The notes under the pieces are model-generated. The model was not told where the DNA came from. It did no database searches and saw only the letters and a program-made list of their open reading frames with translations. From Roseburia intestinalis L1-82 (lineage in GTDB: Bacteria; Bacillota; Clostridia; Lachnospirales; Lachnospiraceae), in assembly GCF_900537995.1 (NCBI RefSeq), contig NZ_LR027880.1, positions 2,736,001-2,800,000 of the forward strand: 64,000 bases of DNA, written 5' to 3'. The translations under genes were made by a program, and so were the position numbers. Below are positions 38,946-48,400 of the stretch, one piece after another. How positions within the stretch are numbered: the first letter of the stretch is position 1; each line of letters opens with the position of its first letter.

Positions 38946-39356
38946 CTATCTTGATAAATCCTTTGTCTCCGGCTTTCTTGTCATTCCGATATTTGCCTCA
39001 TACTTATCCATTCCATCCGGACACAGTTCTCTAAGCTTATCTACATTGAACAGATAAAGCGGATATTCGCAGAAACCGCTCCTTTGCGTGAATCCTGTAA
39101 ACTCTCCAAGGTCGTTATCTGTAATAAACTTTTCAATATCCGGCATGTCATTCACATTCAGATATCCGCAGTAATTTGGTGCTGCAACCGACAAATTCAC
39201 AGTCACATCCCCAAAAGGCTCCTCATATCCATCTTCATTACACATAAGACCAATAAACATTGCCCTGTTATTCATATACTGCTGGATATCAAATGTCACC
39301 TGCGTTTCTCCGGTTATACTTGAATTATAAGTAACCTGTTTCTTTTCATTATCCAT
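38946..39356 (-). CDS. DUF4313-like ICE protein
   Basis: 136 residues, soluble. TGETQVTFDIQQYMNNRAMFIGL and PFGDVTVNLSV fit DUF4313, a small family of unknown function in ICEs. It sits between the prgI-like and virB6-like genes, 12 bp from each. Role in conjugation inferred only from place. Confidence 0.7.
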   Translation of the reverse strand: MDNEKKQVTYNSSITGETQVTFDIQQYMNNRAMFIGLMCNEDGYEEPFGDVTVNLSVAAPNYCGYLNVNDMPDIEKFITDNDLGEFTGFTQRSGFCEYPLYLFNVDKLRELCPDGMDKYEANIGMTRKPETKDLSR

Positions 39357-39368
39357 TTCTGCCTCCTT

Positions 39369-40211
39369 CTATAATCCAAATGCCTTGCTTGTAAGTGTCT
39401 GTGCACCCTTCACGCTTCCGACAGTCATTGCAATCGTAAATGTCATTTCACACAGACATATAAGCGTCTGTGCCCAGTCAGCATAACTTCCTGTAAATGC
39501 CGGAAGTCCTGCATTGATAAATGCATTACATACCACAATCGCAAGTGCCATCGTTACTGCCTCAAATACACACGAAAGAAAATATTTGCAGTAGGTAGCC
39601 ATTGTATGACTGACCATTCTGTTTCCTGCCATTGTGGAGCATGCAATCGCACCGAGCGGCACAATAATCAGGATTTTTAAGAACCTGAAATACACTGTGT
39701 AGATGATAAAGAATCCACAGATAATAATGATGATTGCAAGCAAAGCTGTGAGTATCAGCATTACCAGACTCTCACCAAATCCGAGTCCCTTAATGATGTC
39801 TGCCTGTGTCCTGTCAATGGCAAGCTGCGTCGTTGTCCCGGCAGATATAAGTCCCACCAGATTTCCTATGGAAGTAAAAAACGCTTTCATAATCGTGACA
39901 TTATTTGCAACAAACCATTCTGCAAGTCCCAGTCGGATAAGCATACGCAGGATTGATTCAAACCTCATCTCATCTTTTACATCTATGCTTTCCGAGCAGA
40001 AACCGATAACAAAGAACAGCACAACGAGGGATGAACCGACCGCTACAAAGACCGGCTCAATACCCTCAATGACTGCCCAGGGACCTCCGCCCTTGAAACT
40101 GACCGGTGACTGTCCAAGCATTGCAAAGACCAGGGATATCTGATTGTTCCAAAACCCAAACACTGCCTCAAGAAGTGCAAGGATCTTGTCTCCAAGCTTA
40201 AAAATATCCAT
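39369..40211 (-). CDS. TrbL/VirB6-like polytopic membrane protein
   Basis: 280 residues with about six hydrophobic segments, e.g. VAVGSSLVVLFFVIGF and LVMLILTALLAIIIIICGFF. The N-terminus DIFKLGDKILALLEAVFGF and position before PrgI/VirB4 fit the VirB6/TrbL-like component of CD1115-type elements. It forms part of the inner-membrane transfer pore. Confidence 0.85.
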   Translation of the reverse strand: MDIFKLGDKILALLEAVFGFWNNQISLVFAMLGQSPVSFKGGGPWAVIEGIEPVFVAVGSSLVVLFFVIGFCSESIDVKDEMRFESILRMLIRLGLAEWFVANNVTIMKAFFTSIGNLVGLISAGTTTQLAIDRTQADIIKGLGFGESLVMLILTALLAIIIIICGFFIIYTVYFRFLKILIIVPLGAIACSTMAGNRMVSHTMATYCKYFLSCVFEAVTMALAIVVCNAFINAGLPAFTGSYADWAQTLICLCEMTFTIAMTVGSVKGAQTLTSKAFGL

Positions 40212-40265
40212 ACTTGTTGTTCACCTCTTTCCTTTTACTAAAAGGGAAATTGCATTTCCCCAATC

Positions 40266-40589
40266 TTAGAAGCCTAAGAATGTCAGAACTGTTGAAATAC
40301 CAGCCATCATGACACCTGCTACAATTCCTTTCAGAGCGGAGTTCATGGTAGATGAATCCTGCTGCTGGTAGGCTTGTGCGAACTCCATAACATTCTTTGC
40401 AAGAATAATGACACCAACAGCACCAATGACTGCAATGATAAGTGTCTTTAAGTTCTCAAGCGGCTGTGTTACTGCGGAAGTACCTGTACCTGCTGCAAAA
40501 CAAGTAGTGCTCATAAGCATTACTCCCATAAGTGCCCCGGATAATGCCGGAACGAATCTCTTTTTAAAGTGAATGAATCTGTTCTTCAT
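40266..40589 (-). CDS. VirB2/Maff2-like small membrane protein
   Basis: 107 residues from the ATG at 40589, chosen for GGAGGAGAAAGGC directly before it. A signal-like segment with Ala cleavage site (LMSTTCFAAG, about residue 30) precedes a mature part with two membrane segments (LIIAVIGAVGVIILAKNVM and IVAGVMMAGISTVLTFLGF). The size and place fit the TrbC/VirB2 pilin-like or Maff2 proteins of Gram-positive ICEs. Confidence 0.75.
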   Translation of the reverse strand: MKNRFIHFKKRFVPALSGALMGVMLMSTTCFAAGTGTSAVTQPLENLKTLIIAVIGAVGVIILAKNVMEFAQAYQQQDSSTMNSALKGIVAGVMMAGISTVLTFLGF

Positions 40590-40660
40590 GCCTTTCTCCT
40601 CCATCTGTTTGTTATTTGTCGTAATAATCTGTTCTTTTCTCATGTCGTTTATCTCCTTTT

Positions 40661-40833
40661 CGATAAAAAAATAAGCCAGCAGGGATATAATCCCTAACTG
40701 GCTGTTAAAAGTTACTCTATATGATCAGGCAATGCCTGTTGTAATGATTAAATCGGGCTTTCCCCGATGTGTTTAGCTGTAACCACCTCCTTTCAAGGTG
40801 AAAAAAGCACCTTAACCATATTGGCTAAAGTGC
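40661..40833 (-). promoter_or_regulatory. Two intrinsic terminators flanking a hairpin leader upstream of the virB2-like gene
   Basis: Reading the minus strand: GCACTTTAGCCA/GGTTAAGGTGC with TTTTTT (40801-40833) ends the cargo gene; then AAAGGAGGTGGTT and the hairpin ATCGGG-(5)-CCCGAT; then AGCCAG-TTAGGGATTATATCCCT-GCTGGCT with TATTTTTTTATCG (40661-40703), directly before the virB2-like gene. The second looks like an attenuator of the downstream transfer genes. Any short leader peptide here is not supported by a proper start codon. Confidence 0.7.
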
Positions 40834-40840
40834 TTGTATA

Positions 40841-41620
40841 TTAATTATCTTTTCTCTCTTTTGTTCTATTCCATTCAATTTTAAGATATATCCTCATTGC
40901 ATTAGTTAACATATCCACATCACTAAATAATTTATTATTCTGTTCAGCAACACACTGACATTTTGCAAGATTGCCATTTATAAAAGAGCTACACTCATTT
41001 TCTTGTTGTTGATTTGAATAATGCTCATTATATATATTGCAATTCTCATATTCACTTCCCGATTTACGGCATGACTTACATAGTGAATCCAAATCATTAC
41101 ATGTTTTCATTGTCTTGATATTGATAAAATAACTACAACATCCTATATATATATCTTCTATCAACTTGACTATATGCTGATTTTTAGAAATATTATCACC
41201 CTTATTTAATAAATCAACTTTATCATTTTCCACTTTATCTGGTCCAAAATAAAGAATTAATAAATTACTCTTTTCCCTTACAGACATTAAATTCATTTTT
41301 ACCAAATCAACATCATTTTCGTCAGAATAAATATAATTATTTATTGCTGTGAGTAAATCAGCAGTCGCCCTTCTTACATTTTGTATCCACTCAACTCTTG
41401 CTGACCATACAATATTTGCATCTATTTGACTTTCATTTCTTTTATTTTCTTCATCCTGCTCAAACACAGCTATTTCTCTATTTGTTCTATTAGTCACTTC
41501 ATTGCTTTGTGCTGCTGCTTTATTTGACTTGTTTGCAGCACACCATGCAAATACTGACGATCCTAATGATACGGCTGCTGCAATTGCTGCCGCAATTATT
41601 GTTGCATTTCCAACATCCAT
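40841..41620 (-). CDS. Unknown membrane-anchored cargo protein
   Basis: 259 residues. One N-terminal membrane segment (ATIIAAAIAAAVSLGSSVFA, about 5-24), then a helical, Asn-rich cytoplasmic part with a Cys cluster (about 165-215: GCCSYF, LCKSCRKSG, NGNLAKCQC). No family recognised. Base composition is lower in GC than the transfer genes on both sides and it has its own terminator, so it was inserted between virD4 and the virB2-like gene. Membrane-tethered helical proteins of this type occur in defence or exclusion cargo, but there is no direct evidence for that here. Confidence 0.65.
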   Translation of the reverse strand: MDVGNATIIAAAIAAAVSLGSSVFAWCAANKSNKAAAQSNEVTNRTNREIAVFEQDEENKRNESQIDANIVWSARVEWIQNVRRATADLLTAINNYIYSDENDVDLVKMNLMSVREKSNLLILYFGPDKVENDKVDLLNKGDNISKNQHIVKLIEDIYIGCCSYFINIKTMKTCNDLDSLCKSCRKSGSEYENCNIYNEHYSNQQQENECSSFINGNLAKCQCVAEQNNKLFSDVDMLTNAMRIYLKIEWNRTKERKDN

Positions 41621-41689
41621 TGATTTAAATCTCCTTTTTATCGTATAGGCACATTATACCATATTCCTGTACCTATACAATAACACTTA

Positions 41690-43882
41690 CTACTTCTTTC
41701 TGTATGAACTCATCTTCTCCACTGTAACATCCGGATAGAAGTAAGTAAGAATCGTTGCTTTCGGAACTCCTACAGCAAGTGCTTTCCTAAGCTCTTCCTT
41801 CTGCTCCGGTGTATACGACCAGTGCAGCATTCGATTTGTGATGGTATCCTCCCACTTAGGCTTTTCCCTCTCAGGATTCCTTACAGGCTTACCACCAGCA
41901 CTTCCATTAGATGCATTGGCACTTTCTGCAGCATCTGACTTCTGTGATTCATCAACATACTCAAGCTCATTTGCCTGCTCCCTGTCTATCTTTGCTTTCT
42001 GCTCTGCTTCATCCTGCATGGAAAATCTTCTGCTTAATTCCGCATCACCAAGCATCATAAACTGCTCATAGGTAAGAGAATCAATATACACATTCTCGCC
42101 CTTATCCTTCAGTTTTTCATAATACTTAACCGCCTTGCCTGAAAGAATCTCAAATGGCGGACCGATAAGATTATCTGCTCCTCTTATCTGATGAACATAA
42201 GGCTCTCCCTTGCCATCTGCTGTCTGGTTAAACATCGGATGATTGAATGGTATGAACTTATTGTCCATGATAGGATCAAATCCACGGATAAAGATAATAC
42301 ACTTTTTGTTATCCAGCTTTCTGACTTCATCGGGTGTAAACAGTTCTCTTCCTAATACATCATAATTTCTTGAAGAGCTTCCCTGTCTGCCCTTTGTCTC
42401 TCCGCTTGACTTCTTATCAATCGTACCTTTTCCAAGCAGCTCTGAGACGTACTTATGCGTTGACTGCTCGTTGCCGCCAAGGTAGATGAAAGTATCGCAG
42501 TTGCCTGGAATTGTCTCCCAGGTGTCCTTAAAAAGTGCCTTTAACTGGGCAAAGTTCTGTATGATGATAATACTTGAAATCTCTCTGCTTCGCATTGTCG
42601 ATAACAATGAACAGTAGTCATCCGGCAATGCGACATTCGCAAATTCGTCTAACATAAAGGTCACATGAATTGGAAGTCTGCCGCCACAGTTAAAGTCCGC
42701 CTGATAGTACAGTTCCTGAAATATCTGCGTATAAAGTAGTCCAATAATAAAGTTATAGGATTTGTCACTATCCGGGATTACACAAAACAGTGCTGTCTTT
42801 GTCTCTCCATCCCCATTCACTCCAATACCGATATCTGACAGATTAAGCTCATCTTTTGAGAGTAATCGTAAAACCTGCTTATTCTCAAGAAATGCAAGTC
42901 TTGAGTTGGCACTGATGATAATGGAACGGACGGTATCTCCTGCACCTCTCATACATTTGTTGTACTGCTTTACTGCCGGATGATTAGCTCCAAGCGGAGA
43001 ACTTTCCTCTAAAAACTTCATACGCACATCCAGCTTTGATGCTTTTCCCTGTTCTGTAACCTCTGCCTCTCCAAGAAGTTTAAGTACTGTCTCAAAGTTT
43101 CTCTTTGCCGGCTGTACCTCCAGCCACACATAATAAAAGATAGCCTGTAAGAACAATCCTTCCGCTTTTTCCCAGAACGGATCACTTGGTGTCGCTCCCT
43201 TTGGTGTCGTATTGCTGATAAGATTTGTAATCAGCTTGACCACATCTGTTTCCTCTCTGATATAAGAAAATGGATTGTAACAGTCTGATTTATCCATCTC
43301 TAACAGATTAATGACTTTCAGGTTATATCCGTTATTTTTTAACATCTGCCCGCAGCTTCTAAGGATTTCTCCCTTTGGATCGGTACAGATAAAGGAACAG
43401 TTATGCGGCATCTGCATAAGATTCGGCTTTACTTCATAAAATGTTTTTCCTGCTCCGGAACCACCACAGATAAGGATATTTCCATTGAGCTTGAGTCTCC
43501 TGAAATCCAGCGACATCTTCACATTCTGGCTGAGTATCCGGTTGAAATTTTCATCCTTATCTGCAAGTATCTTGTTGACCTGCTTCGGATTTTCAAATCT
43601 TGCCGTACCAAATTCTTTGCCAGGCATATAGTTTCTCTGACTGGTGTAATACATGACAATAGCCATCGCATAGATACCTAATGCAATGGCTACTGCTTTT
43701 ACTGTATTTGAATTGTAATAATTGGCAAAAGGAACAGCACATACTTCATTGAATCTGTCCATAAATTCATTAAAGGCAATCCCTTCCGTCCACGCACCAT
43801 TTATCAGATAACCAAGATACCCTGCTAACACTGCACCCACAAGGATGAATATCAGTGACGGCTTTTTCTTTGTTGTCTGCAT
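41690..43882 (-). CDS. virD4: VirD4/TraG-type coupling protein (CD1115 family)
   Basis: 730 residues. Two N-terminal membrane segments (about 8-27 and 60-80), Walker A in CGGSGAGKTFYEVKPNL, Walker B in HVTFMLDEFANVALP, and the conserved NCDTFIYLGG and GRELFTPDEVRKL. The C-terminus is charged and ends in a small helical domain. It links the relaxase-DNA complex to the secretion channel. Intact, unlike virB4. It is 7 bp downstream of the pcfB-like gene. Confidence 0.93.
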   Translation of the reverse strand: MQTTKKKPSLIFILVGAVLAGYLGYLINGAWTEGIAFNEFMDRFNEVCAVPFANYYNSNTVKAVAIALGIYAMAIVMYYTSQRNYMPGKEFGTARFENPKQVNKILADKDENFNRILSQNVKMSLDFRRLKLNGNILICGGSGAGKTFYEVKPNLMQMPHNCSFICTDPKGEILRSCGQMLKNNGYNLKVINLLEMDKSDCYNPFSYIREETDVVKLITNLISNTTPKGATPSDPFWEKAEGLFLQAIFYYVWLEVQPAKRNFETVLKLLGEAEVTEQGKASKLDVRMKFLEESSPLGANHPAVKQYNKCMRGAGDTVRSIIISANSRLAFLENKQVLRLLSKDELNLSDIGIGVNGDGETKTALFCVIPDSDKSYNFIIGLLYTQIFQELYYQADFNCGGRLPIHVTFMLDEFANVALPDDYCSLLSTMRSREISSIIIIQNFAQLKALFKDTWETIPGNCDTFIYLGGNEQSTHKYVSELLGKGTIDKKSSGETKGRQGSSSRNYDVLGRELFTPDEVRKLDNKKCIIFIRGFDPIMDNKFIPFNHPMFNQTADGKGEPYVHQIRGADNLIGPPFEILSGKAVKYYEKLKDKGENVYIDSLTYEQFMMLGDAELSRRFSMQDEAEQKAKIDREQANELEYVDESQKSDAAESANASNGSAGGKPVRNPEREKPKWEDTITNRMLHWSYTPEQKEELRKALAVGVPKATILTYFYPDVTVEKMSSYRKK

Positions 43883-43888
43883 AGGCTG

Positions 43889-45007
43889 CTACCTCGCTTT
43901 CTTTGTGGTAACAGTTTTCTTCTGTGTGGTCTTTTTCTGCTGCTTCTGCACTTTCTCGTAACGCTCCCTGACAGATAACTCCACCTTGTCGTAGTGAGTA
44001 TAAAGCTCGGTTCCTTTCTGGGTTGTCACCACACGATTCTGCTCATCGTAGAGCTTATAATCCTTGGTGGAATCAAGGAAGGTAAGCATTGTCTTTCCAC
44101 CATGAATCTCCATGATGTTTTCCTTACGGAGCCATACATATCTTGCCTCTTCTCCCCATGTGCCGGGAACTCTGGTCTTAACAGCATGGTCATTTTCTTC
44201 GATAATCAGCTTCTTGCTGATTGTCACATCTGACAGGTTCGCATTTTTTGATGCTGCAACTGCCCTCATTCTCTCAGCAAGGTCCTGATAGCCTCTGACA
44301 CGGTTGATAAATGCATCCTTGTCCATCATGACTGTATGGGTGCCATCCTCATTTTTCTTTCCAAGCACACCGATTGTCTCAAGCTGTTTGATAACACTTT
44401 CAGCCTGCTCACCATTGATACTGAAATTCTCCTTGACCTGATCCACACTGATAGCTTTCTTTTCCATTGCAAACATTCCGACCTTTTCGATCAGTCCGTC
44501 AATAGCGGTATTAACCCTATCCCCTTCTATCGTGTGGCTTTTCTCGTTTCCCTGCTGTTTCTTCAAAAAATCCATCAGCTTGCCAAGGGATTTTTCATCT
44601 CCATTCTTCAGATAATCGTCAAATGTGGCAATCTTACCAAACTTGAGCTTCTGTATCATCATATTCACACGGGGAACTGCCTCTGTATGAAAGATTACCT
44701 CACTCAGTCCATCTTTCCTGTTACAGTCTGGAAGTACCGAATACAGGATTCCATACTTCTTTGCCATCTTTTCAACCTTTTTCATATCTTCGGTATTAAA
44801 CTGCAACACCTGTAAATCGCCACCTTTTAAGATCAGCTTTCTCATGGATGTCTTGCCAAGTGACTTTTCATAATCAAGCATCCCTTTTAAGAAATCTATT
44901 GCCTTCTGCATGGCAGCAATGCCGCCGCTTCCTACCTTCATGGCAATCTCAATGCCATCATAAGCTACACGGATGATCTGCACCGCTTCCTGAATCTCTT
45001 CTGCCAT
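43889..45007 (-). CDS. PcfB-like (DUF3801) conjugation protein
   Basis: 372 residues. The first ~130 match DUF3801/PcfB (VGSGGIAAMQKAIDFLKGML, ILYSVLPDCNRKDG, FHTEAVPRVNMMIQKL). The rest is longer than usual, with a winged-helix-like region and a Lys/Thr-rich end. PcfB-type proteins accompany coupling proteins. It overlaps the previous gene by 1 bp. Confidence 0.8.
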   Translation of the reverse strand: MAEEIQEAVQIIRVAYDGIEIAMKVGSGGIAAMQKAIDFLKGMLDYEKSLGKTSMRKLILKGGDLQVLQFNTEDMKKVEKMAKKYGILYSVLPDCNRKDGLSEVIFHTEAVPRVNMMIQKLKFGKIATFDDYLKNGDEKSLGKLMDFLKKQQGNEKSHTIEGDRVNTAIDGLIEKVGMFAMEKKAISVDQVKENFSINGEQAESVIKQLETIGVLGKKNEDGTHTVMMDKDAFINRVRGYQDLAERMRAVAASKNANLSDVTISKKLIIEENDHAVKTRVPGTWGEEARYVWLRKENIMEIHGGKTMLTFLDSTKDYKLYDEQNRVVTTQKGTELYTHYDKVELSVRERYEKVQKQQKKTTQKKTVTTKKAR

Positions 45008-45411
45008 TATCGCACCTCCACTTTCTCTCTGACTGTTGTTTTAAGCGTTTCTGTCTCTGTAGTACGGATTTCCTCGGCTGATACATCAATACCATAAGCA
45101 GTCAAAATATCTGCCAGATGATTGATTGCTTTCTCCTCCTCGATACGATACATTTCAAGTGCCACAAGCAGGTTTTCCACCTGTTCCACCCATGCAGGCT
45201 TCATATCATATTTAGACCTGTATGTGACCATAATCTCGTCCGACTCAGCCTTATCCGCTGAATGTGCCAAAGCTTCAATAAGAGAAATCGTGTCTTCCTT
45301 GCTGCCACTTCTGAATGCGAACTGGACAACAAAGTTTTTCTCTTCCTCTGTAAACTGATGCTCCACACCATTCATCTCTGTTACTGCTTCATTTACTACT
45401 GCTAAATTCAT
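45007..45411 (-). CDS. Hypothetical ICE protein
   Basis: 134 residues, acidic and helical, with no membrane segment. It opens NLAVVNEAVTEMNGVEHQF. No family recognised. Tight spacing to its neighbours (1-bp overlap and 9-bp gap) makes it part of the transfer operon. Confidence 0.6.
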   Translation of the reverse strand: MNLAVVNEAVTEMNGVEHQFTEEEKNFVVQFAFRSGSKEDTISLIEALAHSADKAESDEIMVTYRSKYDMKPAWVEQVENLLVALEMYRIEEEKAINHLADILTAYGIDVSAEEIRTTETETLKTTVREKVEVR

Positions 45412-45420
45412 AAGTTCCTC

Positions 45421-46605
45421 CTAATCTGCCATACTGTTTTCAAGCACAGCAATCTCAATGATCTCCTTCATCTTTTCCGCTGAAATGTTGTTGTTTATGA
45501 GCTCTACAAGCTGTGACTCAGTAAGTCCCTTTTCTATTGCACTCTTAATCTGCACAAGCTGCGCCGGAACAAGGTCTCCCGATGCAACCAGCTTTACAAT
45601 GTCTGCTCTTGACTTTTTCTTAAATGACAGTCTTGCAAAAAGACTTGCCACTCCGCTGTTGCTGCTCTTTCTCACACTTCGCTCAATCGGAAGTCTCTGC
45701 ACCACATTTCCAGTACCATCAACTACCGGAATCTGATAATAGACCGGAATCCCGTTTGCCACAGCCTGCATATTCTGCGGAACTGCAACTGTATCAACCA
45801 TCTTTTTTTCTGCCTGTGGTACGGACTGGCTTTCCTGCGGCTCTGCCTTACTTTCTGCCTCTTTCTTATTCTCTGTGGCAACACTTATGATCTTATCTTC
45901 CAATGACTCTATTCTGTCTCCCATACGCTTTATCTCCTTATCCTTTTTCTCAATATCATCCCTGAGTCTTGCAATCGTACTGCTTGCCTTATTCAGTTCA
46001 TTCTGCTGACTGTTGATAAGAGCATCCTTATCCTGGTTCTCCTTGACCAGACGCTCCCTGACTTCCTCATCATCTTTGGAAGTTTCTATTTCAGAAAGCT
46101 TCTTATTCAGGGCATCATACCTTTCATTCTGGTGATTGATTTTTTCGACCACTTCATCCATCTGGGCTACAAGACTTTTCACATACTCTAAATCCTGTGG
46201 CACCTGCTCTTTAGCTTTATTAAGCTTATCTAATACGACATCAAACATCCTGCGCATGTTTACTGCTGTATCATCTTTTTGGACTACCTCTCTGATTGCA
46301 TCAATCGGCACACCTTTTTCATAGTAATCCAATGCTGTCTGCATCTTAGGTGCTGCCATCCTGCTATCTTTCAGCAGCGTTAACAACTCTTCTGATACAC
46401 CCTTATGCAGACATTTTGATAACACCTTCATCTGCTCAATGTCATAACTTTTGTTAAGATACAGACCGATTTCATCATCAGTCAGTCCATATTCATAATC
46501 GCTTTTGACAAGAGCAATAACCTCACTGTCCATATGCTTATTACGAAGAATCTGTATCTTTCTCTCAATCGCCATTTCACTTAATGGCTCTCTTTTTTCT
46601 TCCAT
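45421..46605 (-). CDS. Coiled-coil ICE protein
   Basis: 394 residues. The N-terminal part contains repeated short helical motifs (about 15-120: VIALVKSDYEYGLTDDEIGLYL), the middle (about 135-240) is a long coiled coil, and the C-terminus returns to the same type of motif (LVELINNNISAEKMKEI). No enzyme signature. Similar proteins occur next to relaxase genes in related ICEs. A scaffold role is inferred. Confidence 0.65.
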   Translation of the reverse strand: MEEKREPLSEMAIERKIQILRNKHMDSEVIALVKSDYEYGLTDDEIGLYLNKSYDIEQMKVLSKCLHKGVSEELLTLLKDSRMAAPKMQTALDYYEKGVPIDAIREVVQKDDTAVNMRRMFDVVLDKLNKAKEQVPQDLEYVKSLVAQMDEVVEKINHQNERYDALNKKLSEIETSKDDEEVRERLVKENQDKDALINSQQNELNKASSTIARLRDDIEKKDKEIKRMGDRIESLEDKIISVATENKKEAESKAEPQESQSVPQAEKKMVDTVAVPQNMQAVANGIPVYYQIPVVDGTGNVVQRLPIERSVRKSSNSGVASLFARLSFKKKSRADIVKLVASGDLVPAQLVQIKSAIEKGLTESQLVELINNNISAEKMKEIIEIAVLENSMAD

Positions 46606-46634
46606 ATATGCCTCCTAACCACTAAAAAAACAGC

Positions 46635-48077
46635 CTAACGTATCGGCTGTTCTTTTCTGTCTCTTATTGTTTCTTTGTCATACTGCTTCTCTTCTGCCGA
46701 AGCTGATACAGTAAGTTCCTTCCATATTGATCTTCCAAGGCTAAGTTCCTTTGATACCGCCCGTTCTGCCTTACAGTCTTGTGCATACTTGCTCTCATAT
46801 TTCTTTCTAAGACTCTCGACCTCTTCCACACTGTATCCCTGTGCTAAAAGTTCAGTGTTAAGCCTTTCCCATGCATTGTGCTCATCTTCAAAGAAGGTAT
46901 CCCCACTCTGATAACACGATTCCGCATCATTAAGCTCCCGGATTTGTTCAGCCTTGTCAAAAATATCTTTGAATCTTTCCTTAGCCTTATAGGTCTTACT
47001 CTTTTCCTTTGATGCTTCTTTCTTCTTATCCGTCAGATTATCAAGTACCGACACAAGTTCTTCCGCACTCTCAATCTTATGCCTTACCAGAAATAGATAC
47101 TGCTCCTGCAGCTTATGCATCTTTCGGATATCATCCCTATACTTCCATACCTGACTGTATGGCTTCTTTTTCAGCTTTCCAATCCGGTAAAGCTTTGCAT
47201 AATATCTTTTCTGCAAGCCTGACATCTTCGCCCTGTGGTATCTTTTGACATAGCACTTTACTATCGCTGCCTGTTTTTCCTCATTCTGTGACTGGTAAAA
47301 AGATAAATCTTCCTTAGCAATACGCTCCACAATAGCTTCCTGTGAATAATTCTCGCCAAGAGTCTTACATCTTCTGAATCTTGTCATCCCCTGTGGTCTG
47401 ACTGCCAGATACTTTCCCTGCTTGACCTCATATCCTTTTTCCGACAGCAGCTCCAGAAATCCACTGAAATCATTTGCCTGTAAAATGCAGGCATCCAAAT
47501 CTCTTTTTATCATATCTGCCCACACAAAGCTGCCTTCACGATATTCGCTCCAGTCCTTATAATTCTCATGCTGTTTCTCTTTGCTGCCATCCTCCACATC
47601 TATAATGGAAAGACCATACTCCTGACACAGCTTATTGGTAATTGGCTGGATATACTTTGCCCAGTCACCTTTCTCATAGCGATACTTTTTCCCATCCACA
47701 AAGCTTACACTGTTAAATACAATGTGTGAATGAACATGGTCTGTATTATCATGAACCACAAATACCGCTTCATAGGCATCACCAAGATATTCTGCTACAA
47801 ACTTCTGTGTTATCTCAAAAGCCCTGTCCGGTTCCACCTCATCCTCTTTGAAAGAAAGAATGATATGATACCCCTGTCGCTTGTCTGTTTTTCCAAACTG
47901 CTTCTTTGTATCCATCATCTGCTCAAAAGCCATATCTGTCTGGCAGTTTATGGCTCCCACAAGTCTTCCTCCCTGCGTTTTCTCAGGATTCATCACATAA
48001 TCCAGTGCCCGCTTTAAATGCCTTGCATGAAAAGAATTCCCGCTGTCCTTCATGTGAAGTATCTTACTGATTGCCAA
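46635..48077 (-). CDS. Relaxase of the ICE (MobA/VirD2-like)
   Basis: 480 residues. The N-terminal ~240 are the relaxase: YVMNPEKTQGG near the possible catalytic Tyr, GYHIILSF, and the metal-binding HNDTDHVHSHIVFNSV (about 112-127). The C-terminal half is a Lys-rich helical region. It overlaps mobC by 14 bp. It should nick oriT and lead the strand into the recipient. The frame is intact. Confidence 0.93.
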   Translation of the reverse strand: MAISKILHMKDSGNSFHARHLKRALDYVMNPEKTQGGRLVGAINCQTDMAFEQMMDTKKQFGKTDKRQGYHIILSFKEDEVEPDRAFEITQKFVAEYLGDAYEAVFVVHDNTDHVHSHIVFNSVSFVDGKKYRYEKGDWAKYIQPITNKLCQEYGLSIIDVEDGSKEKQHENYKDWSEYREGSFVWADMIKRDLDACILQANDFSGFLELLSEKGYEVKQGKYLAVRPQGMTRFRRCKTLGENYSQEAIVERIAKEDLSFYQSQNEEKQAAIVKCYVKRYHRAKMSGLQKRYYAKLYRIGKLKKKPYSQVWKYRDDIRKMHKLQEQYLFLVRHKIESAEELVSVLDNLTDKKKEASKEKSKTYKAKERFKDIFDKAEQIRELNDAESCYQSGDTFFEDEHNAWERLNTELLAQGYSVEEVESLRKKYESKYAQDCKAERAVSKELSLGRSIWKELTVSASAEEKQYDKETIRDRKEQPIR

Positions 48078-48396
48078 TCTTTACCACCGCCTCGCTGACA
48101 GACTGATTCAGCTTTTTCATATATGCCACAAGCTGTTCCTTATCTTTCTTGGAATACAGCTGTGCATTGCTGTTAAATACAATCTGATTGATGTTAATGC
48201 CGATACGGTTTACCTCATTAATAAGCTCTTTAAGAAGTTTCCTTACTTCCGGATAATCATTTGGTTTCTGACTGATTAGAAGCCTGATATATTCGGCTTC
48301 ATTCATTCCATTTGCCTTTGCCTTATCAGAAAGCACCTTCGCTTCCTGTGGCATAAGTCTTAGTGTTTTCCTTATACAATGAACTTTATCTGCCAT
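48064..48396 (-). CDS. mobC: MobC-like relaxosome protein
   Basis: 110 residues. A ribbon-helix-helix start (TLRLMPQEAKVLSDKAKANGMNEAEYIRLLI) and a coiled end with NEVNRIGININQIVFNSN, the MobC signature. It helps the relaxase to open oriT. The candidate oriT palindrome is about 600 bp upstream. Confidence 0.9.
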   Translation of the reverse strand: MADKVHCIRKTLRLMPQEAKVLSDKAKANGMNEAEYIRLLISQKPNDYPEVRKLLKELINEVNRIGININQIVFNSNAQLYSKKDKEQLVAYMKKLNQSVSEAVVKIGNQ

Positions 48397-48400
48397 AGGA

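Noticed and set aside
40740..40790. 12-codon leader peptide (VVTAKHIGESPI)
   Set aside because: The only possible GTG start lies within the AGGAGGTGG ribosome binding site itself, so translation from it is not credible.
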